A stretch of DNA of 64,000 bases from Candidatus Saccharimonadota bacterium (GTDB taxonomy: Bacteria; Patescibacteriota; Saccharimonadia; Saccharimonadales; Saccharimonadaceae). The position numbers and the translations under genes were made by a program. The notes below the pieces were generated by a model. That model saw only the letters and a program-made list of their open reading frames with translations, made no database searches and was not told the origin of the DNA. Positions 10,325 through 19,832 of the stretch are shown here, piece after piece (within the stretch, counting starts at the first letter, position 1; each line of letters begins with the position of its first letter). The stretch is from contig JAQBRR010000001.1 of the NCBI GenBank assembly GCA_028286365.1, positions 186,001 to 250,000 of the forward strand. The letters run 5' to 3'.

Positions 10325-11772
10325 TATTTAGCTCCACTACGCTTTAGAACGACAAGAATTGTTTTGAATAAAATCTTGATATCAAGCCAGAATGTCCAGT
10401 TCTGGGCATAGAATAATTCAAGCTCAATTCGCTCCTCGAAGGATAGTTCGTTTCTACCTGATACTTGCCATAGACCAGTAACGCCTGACTTAACGCTATG
10501 AAGTAGTGCGGTACGACCTTTGGCAAGGCCTGCTTCCTGAGGCAAGATGGGTCGAGGACCAACTAAACTGAGATCGCCTTTTAGAACGTTGAAAATTTGC
10601 GGTAGTTCATCAATCGAGGTCGCACGAAGGAAGCGACCAAACCTGTTAACTCTTGGATCATCTGCGACCTTATGATTTTTCTCATATTCTTTGGCCAAAT
10701 CTTCACGACCCATTGCGCGGTACTCGGCTGCATCGTCAACATTATTGGAGTCCCAACCACGCAGATGTGTCATTGAACGAAACTTATATAAATAGATTTG
10801 TTTTGAAAAGCGGGATAGACGTTCATTCTTGTATAGTACCGTTCCAGGATTGAGAATTTTTTGTAGAATGATGATAACAAGCAGAAATGGCGAGAGTATA
10901 ACAACCAATATAAGGCTGACAATAAAATCAAAAATACGTTTAATAATCGCTCCCCATCCAACAAGAGGTGTTTGATAAATCGTGATCATTGGATAGCCCA
11001 GGAATACGTCGACAGTGTTCTTGCCAGAGTAAAATTCAGCTTCGCCCGGAATGAAACTATATTCGATGTGATGTGTCTGAGCAGCACTTAGGATTCGTTG
11101 ATTGCGGTCGGCCGCATCATAAAGGTCAGTCTGAATAATTGTGTTGATACCGTTCATCTCGATATCACGTAGGGCTGCCTCAACCAGTGAATAGTGATGG
11201 ACGTGAAGGTCATCTGGCATTAATTTTTTTGGTCCAGCAATAGCGACAATTTCGTATCCACTTTTCTTTGTGTCAGCCAAGTTAAGCGCGATATCGATAG
11301 TTGCACTGGACGCACCGATAATGAGTACACGCTTGACACCTTTGCCGTAGCGGAACATCAGGCTACGTACATAACGCAGTATCTCACGTTCTAGAACTAT
11401 CAAGATGAACGAAGCGACAAGTGAATAGACAGCGACCAAGCGAGCAGGAAATATGTCTTGGTTGCTGACATATTGCCAGCCAATAACGAGCAGGATACCG
11501 ATGAATGACCCGACGGCAATCTTAGCCCACTCAATGAGACGACGGTTGTAGGTACTAGGTTTGTAAAGACCAAGGATTGCAAAGATCAAGATCCAAAATG
11601 GTATGACGAGCAGAAATGCATAGAGATAGTCATAGGCATGAATGTTTGCGAGAAGTGGTCGAGGGTCATACCGTACACGAAGAACGTAGGCGAGGCTGAA
11701 GGCTGCAAGCAGGACAAAGGTGTCAATAATAATCAGGATGAGGCTATAGAATTTGCTATTTCGGCTTCGCAT
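10324..11772 (-). CDS. Undecaprenyl-phosphate sugar phosphotransferase (polyprenyl glycosylphosphotransferase, WcaJ/WbaP-like)
   Basis: N-terminal TM helices, CoA-binding-like domain, C-terminal [39 protein letters not shown]. Confidence 0.92.
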   Translation of the reverse strand: MRSRNSKFYSLILIIIDTFVLLAAFSLAYVLRVRYDPRPLLANIHAYDYLYAFLLVIPFWILIFAILGLYKPSTYNRRLIEWAKIAVGSFIGILLVIGWQYVSNQDIFPARLVAVYSLVASFILIVLEREILRYVRSLMFRYGKGVKRVLIIGASSATIDIALNLADTKKSGYEIVAIAGPKKLMPDDLHVHHYSLVEAALRDIEMNGINTIIQTDLYDAADRNQRILSAAQTHHIEYSFIPGEAEFYSGKNTVDVFLGYPMITIYQTPLVGWGAIIKRIFDFIVSLILVVILSPFLLVIIILQKILNPGTVLYKNERLSRFSKQIYLYKFRSMTHLRGWDSNNVDDAAEYRAMGREDLAKEYEKNHKVADDPRVNRFGRFLRATSIDELPQIFNVLKGDLSLVGPRPILPQEAGLAKGRTALLHSVKSGVTGLWQVSGRNELSFEERIELELFYAQNWTFWLDIKILFKTILVVLKRSGAK

Positions 11773-11813
11773 AACTTCCGTTATTATAACATTGTTAGTA
11801 GATTGTTATTGCG

Positions 11814-13382
11814 TCACTGATCATATCGAACATGGTCAAGAATCCTCGACGCACTATAGAATATGTCGACCGTGCTATGGTCGCTTGTCTCATCGATTTT
11901 ATTGGGCTGACCGAATTGACTGAAAATGTCATCTTGTGAACAGACATTCGGCGCATTAGTGATTGAATTTGCATCAAGGAAAATTACTACGTTCTGGCTT
12001 GGCATAGCCTCTATATGAGCATAAGCGGCTCTATCGTAGAACAAACTATCCTTGACGAGGGTACTACCACTGCAGCCAAGAGGGAGTAATTGTTTTGAGT
12101 CTGGGTAAAGGTAAGAGGCCGGTATGGATGTATCTATACTTGCATAGCCGTACGTAAAACTATGGGCATTTAAATAATTTATGATGCTTACGACATGAGA
12201 TTCACCCGGTAATTGATGGGTCGGTAAGATCGTTAGCGCGTGTCCAAGGAGGCAGATGTTAACAAAGAGACCTATAGCAATAAATCCTTTAGCGAGGTTA
12301 CGTATTTGCCCAGTGAGATACGTTGAAAAAGATAGAAGTATAACTAACGGAACGATGAGCATAACCAAATAACGTGACGTGTCACCACCCTGCAGCGCCT
12401 GCCCACTGGCAAAATAAACTAACTCAATGACAACGACAAGTACTGCGATAAATATAATTGCGTGCGTTGATAGTTTTTTGCGAAATGCTACGTAAAGGGT
12501 TGAGATAATAGCTAGGCCAATTATCATAAGGTTAATCAGTTGACTCACTCGACCTGTGTCGTATGTCGCCGATACAAAGTGAACATTGGCGAGTAGCGTC
12601 TCTTTGGCGGCCTGTAGGGGATGGCTAAGTGTTAGAATGTATTGATTGAATGTACTGATGTTAGCGAATGTGATTGAAAGTAAATGATTAATAACGAGAG
12701 TTAGTAGTGTTGCAACGCAAAAGGCTACGATAAGACTACTTAGCAATTGAGCACCATTAATCAACCTGAATCTTTTTTGGAGTATCATCACAATCGCATA
12801 AATTAAAAGGCTCGCAGCCGTCATATAGATCTGCAAAGGATCTGCAAAGAATAAGACTGTAGCAAGTATGCTAATCCCAACGAGTAGCTTCGTAGAATAT
12901 TCTTTCATAAAACGTAGGCCAAGAAGCAGTAGCCACACACCACCAACGACTTCAATATTGCGCGAATTACTAAATTGAATCCAAAAGAGCGACCCAGCAG
13001 CAGTCGCGACCCATAACATTGCGAGGTAAAAGAAGCTACTGATCTTTACATGAAGCACTGTTAAAATCTGACGTATTAGAAAGAAAAGACAAACATATGT
13101 AACGATGTTAATTATAATTGTCGTCACAATGAGAGCTATTTTGGGATCAACATGGAGCGCAGATAGTGGCATATACACAAAAAATATCTTAAGTATGTAA
13201 TTAGTAGGTGCAGTGACGGACCCACCTATGAATCCATGTAGCCACTGAGATGCAAGAACTTGCTGGCCAAGTAGGTCATAGATAATTGGCTTAGTAAAAA
13301 ACCGCAAGAAGGTCCACGCGGTAATAATGCTACTCCCCAAGATGAGAGTTAAGAAACTCGCATGTACTCTAATCCACTGCAT
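11814..13382 (-). CDS. Polytopic membrane protein, hypothetical (glycan cluster)
   Basis: Long ORF with about 10 hydrophobic segments; sits in the glycan cluster. Confidence 0.7.
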   Translation of the reverse strand: MQWIRVHASFLTLILGSSIITAWTFLRFFTKPIIYDLLGQQVLASQWLHGFIGGSVTAPTNYILKIFFVYMPLSALHVDPKIALIVTTIIINIVTYVCLFFLIRQILTVLHVKISSFFYLAMLWVATAAGSLFWIQFSNSRNIEVVGGVWLLLLGLRFMKEYSTKLLVGISILATVLFFADPLQIYMTAASLLIYAIVMILQKRFRLINGAQLLSSLIVAFCVATLLTLVINHLLSITFANISTFNQYILTLSHPLQAAKETLLANVHFVSATYDTGRVSQLINLMIIGLAIISTLYVAFRKKLSTHAIIFIAVLVVVIELVYFASGQALQGGDTSRYLVMLIVPLVILLSFSTYLTGQIRNLAKGFIAIGLFVNICLLGHALTILPTHQLPGESHVVSIINYLNAHSFTYGYASIDTSIPASYLYPDSKQLLPLGCSGSTLVKDSLFYDRAAYAHIEAMPSQNVVIFLDANSITNAPNVCSQDDIFSQFGQPNKIDETSDHSTVDIFYSASRILDHVRYDQ

Positions 13383-13418
13383 TACGGTTAGTATATCATC
13401 GGCTTTGGGGTAAAATGA

Positions 13419-14702
13419 ATGCAGATGAAAAAGATCGATACAGTATATCTCTTTATCCTACTCGTTATCTTTGGCGGGATTGTTCTCCAGGCACCCATTA
13501 GCGTCGGTCTCGGTACGGTTCTCCCTCACTACGACCTATTGATTAAATCATGGGCCGAGATTCTCATGCTAGTTGCAGCGATCCTTGCGGTGATTATTCT
13601 TAAGCGCACGCATCGGTTAGCTATTTTGAAAGAGCCACTGATGATTGGCATCGGTATTTACGTGGCAATCTATGCGCTTTCGTTAGTGTTGTTTGGCGGT
13701 GAAATATCATCGGTCGCAGCGGGTCTGGCAATTGATTTACGCTACATTTTATTCTTTGTACTTGTCTATATTGCACTGCGCCTATTTCCTCATTACAGAC
13801 TCTGGTTTATAAAGATTGGCATTGCCGGTGCGCTTGTTGTGATGATTTTCGCATTGCTACAAGTCTTTGTCCTACCTGCGGACATATTGAAATATATTGG
13901 CTATAACACTAATACAATTGCGCCGTATCTGACGGTTGATCAGAATCATGATTTTATTCGCATCAATAGCACACTTCGTGGTCCCAACCCATTGGGCGCT
14001 TATGCGGGGATTGTCATTGCTTTATTATTGGCATTTTGGCTTCGCGCTAAACATGCGATGTTCAAAATTCCGTTGTTGCCGGCCTTGGTGCTGTTGATTG
14101 GTGGTTTGGTTGCACTTTGGGTAAGCTACTCCAGGAGTGCATTAATTGGTGCTGCGCTCGCTGTGGTCATTGTTCTTGCTGTATCACTGTCTCGAAAGCT
14201 GAATCGACGTGCCTGGATTATTGGTGCAGTTATTATTTTCGCGGTGATTGGGGGTCTATTTGCTGCGACTAATAGTACCTTTGTCTCGAACGTATTCCTA
14301 CACGAAAACCCTCTAACAGGTAGTAGTACCAATTCAAACCAAGGACATATTAGCTCCTTGCAGGATGGTATTTTGCGGTTTGTTGTTCAGCCATTCGGGG
14401 CAGGGGTCGGCAGCACGGGATCGGCGTCACTACATACTAATGCGCCGCTTATCATTGAGAATCAGTATCTGTTTACGGCACATGAGGCAGGTTGGCTGGG
14501 GCTTGCGTTCTTCTTGATGATCTTTATTGGAATTATGAGTCGTCTGTGGCAACGTCGGTCTGATTGGCTGGCACTTGGCGTATTTGCAAGCGGCATCGGA
14601 CTTGCGGCTATTGGGTTACTTCTACCTGTATGGGTCGATGATACGGTTGCAATTGTATGGTGGGGGCTAGCAGCAATCGCAATAGGTGGTAGGCATGAGT
14701 GA
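13419..14702 (+). CDS. O-antigen ligase/polymerase-like membrane protein (Wzy_C superfamily)
   Basis: Polytopic; periplasmic loop LRGPNPLGAYAGIVIALLL ... WVSYSRSALIGAALA characteristic of Wzy_C. Confidence 0.78.
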   Translation: MQMKKIDTVYLFILLVIFGGIVLQAPISVGLGTVLPHYDLLIKSWAEILMLVAAILAVIILKRTHRLAILKEPLMIGIGIYVAIYALSLVLFGGEISSVAAGLAIDLRYILFFVLVYIALRLFPHYRLWFIKIGIAGALVVMIFALLQVFVLPADILKYIGYNTNTIAPYLTVDQNHDFIRINSTLRGPNPLGAYAGIVIALLLAFWLRAKHAMFKIPLLPALVLLIGGLVALWVSYSRSALIGAALAVVIVLAVSLSRKLNRRAWIIGAVIIFAVIGGLFAATNSTFVSNVFLHENPLTGSSTNSNQGHISSLQDGILRFVVQPFGAGVGSTGSASLHTNAPLIIENQYLFTAHEAGWLGLAFFLMIFIGIMSRLWQRRSDWLALGVFASGIGLAAIGLLLPVWVDDTVAIVWWGLAAIAIGGRHE

Positions 14703-15129
14703 TCAGCGCTCGACGAAACGACAACGAGAATTACTTAACTTTGTTGATGGATTTATTCAAGGACATGGCTACGGTCCTAGTTATCGTGAAATTATGCGAG
14801 CACTCGGTTATAAATCTGTCTCAACCGTTGCGATTCATATTGATGGCCTGATTACCAAGGGCTATGTGCGCAAACGCGACAATTCAGCTAGGTCACTCGA
14901 AGTTATTACGACCCATCTCGATGATGCACCTGTTCATAAAGCAGCTACGGCAACACAGGAGAAGTGGATTATCAATGCAATCACTGAACGGTTTGATAGT
15001 TTAGAGCAGCAGCATAATGGTTCGGTACTCGACGAACTATACGTTTTGATTGGTGCCCTTAAGATCCTCGGACTCGATGATGCTCATCTGGCTATGAAGG
15101 CACGACTGAGTAATTTTATAACCAGATAG
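14686..15129 (+). CDS. LexA-type winged-HTH protein lacking the S24 autopeptidase domain
   Basis: RQRELLNFVDGFIQGHGYGPSYREIMRALGYKSVSTVAIHIDGLITKGYVRKRDNSARSLEV matches the LexA DNA-binding domain; no AXG/Ser-Lys peptidase region. Confidence 0.8.
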   Translation: MVGMSDQRSTKRQRELLNFVDGFIQGHGYGPSYREIMRALGYKSVSTVAIHIDGLITKGYVRKRDNSARSLEVITTHLDDAPVHKAATATQEKWIINAITERFDSLEQQHNGSVLDELYVLIGALKILGLDDAHLAMKARLSNFITR

Positions 15130-15485
15130 CCCCAGGCTAAGCACGAGACCTGCAGGCAGCGTTATAAGAGATTATTGGCGATTATTGTGAAACTAAGAAT
15201 TAGCTGAGCAAAGGTCCGTCCTCTGCAAAGTGGAATAGGCGAATATTACATCAGATGCTTGTTGACTTAAGCGATATAGGAGTAGTACGATATCAACAGA
15301 GCGTAAGCAAAAACACACATAATTTAAAAAATAAAAGTTCAAGTAAAATCGTACTCAGTGTATTTTGTACCATCCACCACCGCTTATGTATAAAAACTTA
15401 CCAAATTAAAGACATTGATGTCTTTGAAGCTCGTCACAGTTTGACGGCCACTTTTCGGTAAAACAAACAGAAAGAAATAAACCTT

Positions 15486-16673
15486 ATGGATGGTACAACG
15501 GCTGATCGCCTGGGATTAACTCCTCCAGCGCCACGACCTTCAACACCTGCAAGCGGCCTTATGCTGAGCATTGATCATACAATGTCTGCCCCAGAGCCGC
15601 AGCCTGTTGTCGTACCCGCGCCACTGCCGCCTCCTTTACCACCGCCTGTATCTGTTCAACCACCCGTGCCGCAATTTTCTCAACTGACACCGGTTTACGT
15701 ACCGGGGCCGACAAATACGTTAGCCGACATACCTCAGCCAGCTGTTAAGGGCATTGAATTTGTTCAAGCACCAACCCCGATATCTCCTCCACCTCTTCCT
15801 GTCGTTGCTCCTGCTGTACCTGAGCCTGTGATTCCTATGCCACCAGTACCGGTTGTATCGCCATCTCCATCACAATTGATTCAGCCAATTTTACCGCCAG
15901 CTGTGCCACCGCCAACATTACCCCCAGTATCGGTTGCCGCAACTCCTTCATCAGATACTTTGCTATCATCTGGGCAAAATATTGGATCTATGTCGGGGGC
16001 TACGAATTATTCCGCTATAGAAAATCAATTAGAGGACTTAGACTTGGATCAAGTTGTTGGTGCTGTACCGCCAACACCTAGTCTTGCGACACCGGCATCT
16101 GTATATGTGCCAACTATGGCACCCGTGCCAGTTTCACCTATACCTGCACCAGTGACGCCAACAACAACAGTCGCTGCAGACGTAGAACCAGCCACAGTTA
16201 CTCGCCAAGACCCTGGAAAAAGTTATTTTGAGAATGCCTATCAGGCAGTCGCTGCTGCGCCTGCAACCTCGTCTAAGCCTCATCTAAGCCTTAATCCTGC
16301 GCTTATCCGCCGTGTAGGAATCATCGCTGGAATTGTTATAGTACTTGGCGTTGGAGGTTACTTTGGCGTTAACGCAATTCTTGGCAAGCAACAAGCAAAG
16401 ACAACGCAGCCAACGAGCGCAACCTCACAGACAAGTACATCAGCCTCTAGTTCTAGTGCGTCCAGTGCGGACAGCAGTACTTCGAGTGGAACTAGCACGA
16501 CCACAACAACTGATCCATCGACGACAACGAGTAGCGCTCCAGCAACTACCGCTCCTGCTACGACGACTACCGATACACCTGCTGTGACGACGCCAGCCAC
16601 AACACCAGCTACCACGACAACTACGACTCCAGCTGACACCGTGCCGACCGTCGCAAACACAGGTATTCAATAA
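15486..16673 (+). CDS. Pro-rich N-terminus, single TM, Ser/Thr-rich C-terminal stalk membrane protein
   Basis: Pro-rich cytoplasmic part, TM IIAGIVIVLGVGGYFGV, low-complexity Ser/Thr/Ala tail ending VPTVANTGIQ. Confidence 0.75.
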   Translation: MDGTTADRLGLTPPAPRPSTPASGLMLSIDHTMSAPEPQPVVVPAPLPPPLPPPVSVQPPVPQFSQLTPVYVPGPTNTLADIPQPAVKGIEFVQAPTPISPPPLPVVAPAVPEPVIPMPPVPVVSPSPSQLIQPILPPAVPPPTLPPVSVAATPSSDTLLSSGQNIGSMSGATNYSAIENQLEDLDLDQVVGAVPPTPSLATPASVYVPTMAPVPVSPIPAPVTPTTTVAADVEPATVTRQDPGKSYFENAYQAVAAAPATSSKPHLSLNPALIRRVGIIAGIVIVLGVGGYFGVNAILGKQQAKTTQPTSATSQTSTSASSSSASSADSSTSSGTSTTTTTDPSTTTSSAPATTAPATTTTDTPAVTTPATTPATTTTTTPADTVPTVANTGIQ

Positions 16674-16688
16674 ACAGGAAAAAAGCAT

Positions 16689-17801
16689 ATGGAAGGAACA
16701 CTCGACAATCGATTGACACCAGGGCGACCATCGTTTCGACCAATCATGCCTTCACGCAGTAGCAATGTTCAGCCTAAAGATGTTGATAAGACCACTAATA
16801 AAGAGGTAATAGTCGAATCAGTTGAGCCGCGCCAGCGATTTTCACAGTTAACTCCTATATACGCGCCTAGTACAGCAGGCAGCTCTCTACCGACTAAATC
16901 GATACGACGAATGGGTATAGAATTTATAAAGACTCAAAAGAATACTCCGAAACGACCCATAGTACAACTTGCTACGGATAAGATAGATTTTGTCGAGGCC
17001 AACCTGGATACGATAGACCTCGATTTGACTATTGAAGTTGGGCAGCCTTTGACACCGTTTGGCGTGCAAGAATCACGTTCATCAAAAGGTTTGGATACAA
17101 ATTTCATTGAGCAGTATTTTCAGCAGCAGCCAACCGTACGACACAAACAACGTAGTCTTAAGAAGTCCGCTCACCATATACACATACGACCACGACACGT
17201 TGTTCGATTACTGGTTATTTTACTCATCGTGAGCGTCATTAGCCTGTGGGTATATGACAATAACGGCGTATCGTATCGACAGGCACATGCAGTTTCGTCG
17301 CAAGCACCTGTTGTAGCTCCATCTATTTCTGCAAACAATAGCGTTATCGATAACACCAACTACATTCCTAAAACACTGACGATAACGAAACTCGGAATCA
17401 ATGCATCAATAGAGTCTGTTGCAACGACGACAAGTGGGGCAATGGGCGTACCGAGTAATATATGGAACGCAGCATGGTACAACAAGAGCGCTAAACCAGG
17501 TCAACCCGGTGCCGTCTTTGTAGACGGACATTCGAGCAGTACTGATGGTGTGCTTTTTGGAAAGCTCAATACGTTAGCCAAGGGTGACATTATTAATGTC
17601 ACAAGAAATGATGACATCGTTATTAACTATAAGGTAGTGTCTATTAACGTCGTCAATCGTAATGACGTCAACATGTCATCTATGTTAAAGCCATATGGAT
17701 CAGCTAAGAATGGGCTCAATATTCTCTCTTGTGAGGGTAAGTGGATTCCATCAGAAGAAACATTAGAAAATAGGGTGTTGGTATATGCTGTACAAATATA
17801 A
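16689..17801 (+). CDS. Sortase family protein (sortase 1)
   Basis: N-terminal TM, FVDGHSS catalytic His, NILSCEG catalytic Cys, ENRVLVYA Arg. Confidence 0.85.
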   Translation: MEGTLDNRLTPGRPSFRPIMPSRSSNVQPKDVDKTTNKEVIVESVEPRQRFSQLTPIYAPSTAGSSLPTKSIRRMGIEFIKTQKNTPKRPIVQLATDKIDFVEANLDTIDLDLTIEVGQPLTPFGVQESRSSKGLDTNFIEQYFQQQPTVRHKQRSLKKSAHHIHIRPRHVVRLLVILLIVSVISLWVYDNNGVSYRQAHAVSSQAPVVAPSISANNSVIDNTNYIPKTLTITKLGINASIESVATTTSGAMGVPSNIWNAAWYNKSAKPGQPGAVFVDGHSSSTDGVLFGKLNTLAKGDIINVTRNDDIVINYKVVSINVVNRNDVNMSSMLKPYGSAKNGLNILSCEGKWIPSEETLENRVLVYAVQI

Positions 17802-17812
17802 GAAAAAGAGGC

Positions 17813-17842
17813 TTGACAACAGCTGAGCTTAAGCAGTACGAT
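17813..17842 (+). promoter_or_regulatory. Putative sigma-70-type promoter for the surface protein gene
   Basis: TTGACA (17813-17818), 18-nt spacer, TACGAT (17837-17842). Confidence 0.4.
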
Positions 17843-17886
17843 ACAACCATAACATCTAAAACAAACAACTAAAGGAAATCAAAAAA

Positions 17887-19752
17887 ATGATCAAGAAGGC
17901 TCACACGTTACGCCGAGTTGCAGGGACCTTTGTATTTATCGCAGCAATTGTAGTATCACAATTCAGTGGTGTTCAGTTTGCACACGCAGTTAGCACCGAT
18001 GTGTGGACAGGTACTGCAGGGGACAATAATTTGGCTACTGCTAATAACTGGGCTGGTAACGCCGTTCCAGTCTCAGGCGATACTCTTAGCTTCTCAGCAA
18101 TAAGTGGTGGAGCAACGAAGACTCTGACAAATAATCTTGGCGCTGGTGTATCTCTTGCTGGAATTATTATAAATGGTGGTGCTACTGCCAGCATTACGTC
18201 ATACACAATTAACACCCTTAAGTTTGCAACTGGTGCAACGATTGTTTCAACAGGAACCGACACGACTTTGACAGTGAGCGGTGCAGTCACTTCAGCTGGT
18301 AGTCTCAGTATCTCTGATGTTACGGGCGGTGCTCTGACATTCTCTAGTACGATTAATACAGTAGGCGACTTCACAGTTGACGGTACCAACATTACCTTGG
18401 CTGGTACAGTAACTATTGGCGGAAACGGACTATTGACGGGCGAATATGTTAACGGTAAATCATTCAGTATTGGTGGTGCGCTCAATGTTACAGGTAACCT
18501 GACTATTGCAGGAATAAATGTTAATGTCACTAATACGGTAACGGTTACAGGAAACCTAACTGTTACACTTGGTCTCTACAATTCAGAAGTTTATACAGTA
18601 GGGGGCACGCTAACCCTTGGAACAGCTAGCTTCTACGGAACTATTTATCTCGCGAACGGTAGTGCTATAACGGGGATTGCAACAGTTGTTAACGGAACAT
18701 TTAACCAAACAGCAGCCGCAGCCATTACGCTCGGTGGGCTTGTCGTAGACAACGGTGCATCTGCACAGCTATCCACTGCACCATCGTACCCAATGACATT
18801 TGGTAGTGGAGCAAGTACTGCGTATCCATCACTTGTGTACAACACGTATACTTACAACTCTCAAACGCAAACTTCTGTGTACGAAAACTTGGCAATTAGT
18901 AGTGCTGTAACACTTCTTAATAACCTGAGCGTTAGTGCGAGTGGTGATGCAACCTCTGGATCTGTGAGCTTTACAGGGGCAATTACTTACAACGGATTCA
19001 CAATTTCTAAGAGCCTAGGATCATCAGGTAAGTTGCTGGTCGGTGGTACTGAGATTAAGAATGCTGCAATTGCCACTACCTACACAGGTAACTTGCCACA
19101 AACGAACTTCAGCGTCGCTGAAAGTGAAACTGCCACTCTTACGGGTACTCGTGGTCAAGCGCAAGTCTACACAGGAGGAATTCTAAAAGGAACTGGGACG
19201 CTTGCTAGCAGTCTATATGTTTCATACGGTGGAACAGTTAGTCCTGGAAACAGCCCTGGTACACTAACAGTACTTCAAACTCTAAGCATGAACGCTGGAT
19301 CTATCTACCAAGCAGAACTACTCAACGCCGCTAGCTACGACCAGCTACAAGTTGGTGCGCAGTACACTGGGTCGGGTCATGCAGTTAGCCTTGGCTTTAC
19401 TACTAGCCTTCCTACCCTAAATCTTGTCCTATATCCTGGATACTCTATCAAGAAGGGTGATGCATTCACGATCATTGACAACAAGAGCACAACTGCTGTC
19501 AGTGGTACGTTCGCAGGACTTGCTGAAGGTACACAGTTCGTCGTCGGTGGTATAACATTCAACATTACCTATGTTGGTGGTGACGGTAACGACGTGATCG
19601 TCACAGCCCTCAGTGCTGGTACAGATCCAAAGGGTCCTAACACAAGTGTTGCCGAGACTATCATGGCTAACCCTGCAACTATCCTTGTCCTTGGTATTGC
19701 AACTGCTGGATTCCTTGGCTTCATCGCCACTCGCCGCCGCGCAAACCGATAA
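17887..19752 (+). CDS. Secreted beta-helix/autotransporter-repeat-like surface protein with C-terminal TM and basic tail (sortase substrate-like)
   Basis: Signal peptide; VWTGTAGDNNLATANNWAGNAVPVSGDTLSF repeat; C-terminus GPNTSVAETIMANPATILVLGIATAGFLGFIATRRRANR. Confidence 0.8.
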   Translation: MIKKAHTLRRVAGTFVFIAAIVVSQFSGVQFAHAVSTDVWTGTAGDNNLATANNWAGNAVPVSGDTLSFSAISGGATKTLTNNLGAGVSLAGIIINGGATASITSYTINTLKFATGATIVSTGTDTTLTVSGAVTSAGSLSISDVTGGALTFSSTINTVGDFTVDGTNITLAGTVTIGGNGLLTGEYVNGKSFSIGGALNVTGNLTIAGINVNVTNTVTVTGNLTVTLGLYNSEVYTVGGTLTLGTASFYGTIYLANGSAITGIATVVNGTFNQTAAAAITLGGLVVDNGASAQLSTAPSYPMTFGSGASTAYPSLVYNTYTYNSQTQTSVYENLAISSAVTLLNNLSVSASGDATSGSVSFTGAITYNGFTISKSLGSSGKLLVGGTEIKNAAIATTYTGNLPQTNFSVAESETATLTGTRGQAQVYTGGILKGTGTLASSLYVSYGGTVSPGNSPGTLTVLQTLSMNAGSIYQAELLNAASYDQLQVGAQYTGSGHAVSLGFTTSLPTLNLVLYPGYSIKKGDAFTIIDNKSTTAVSGTFAGLAEGTQFVVGGITFNITYVGGDGNDVIVTALSAGTDPKGPNTSVAETIMANPATILVLGIATAGFLGFIATRRRANR

Positions 19753-19778
19753 ATAAAAACATTAACAATTGGATAAAA

Positions 19779-19807
19779 ACGAGCGAAGCTACCATAGCTT
19801 CGCTCGT
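19779..19807. other. 13-bp perfect inverted repeat (intercistronic hairpin/terminator-like)
   Basis: ACGAGCGAAGCTA-CCA-TAGCTTCGCTCGT between the surface protein and sortase 2. Confidence 0.7.
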
Positions 19808-19832
19808 TACAAATCGAAAATAAATAAAAAAG

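Noticed and set aside
15255-15461. 68-aa ORF in the gap upstream of the Pro-rich protein
   Set aside because: No RBS-like context, composition not protein-like, lies in the probable 5' regulatory region.
16358-16688. Minus-strand Val-rich and Cys/Arg/Ser-rich ORFs
   Set aside because: Antisense to the low-complexity Thr/Ser/Ala tail of the 395-aa protein.
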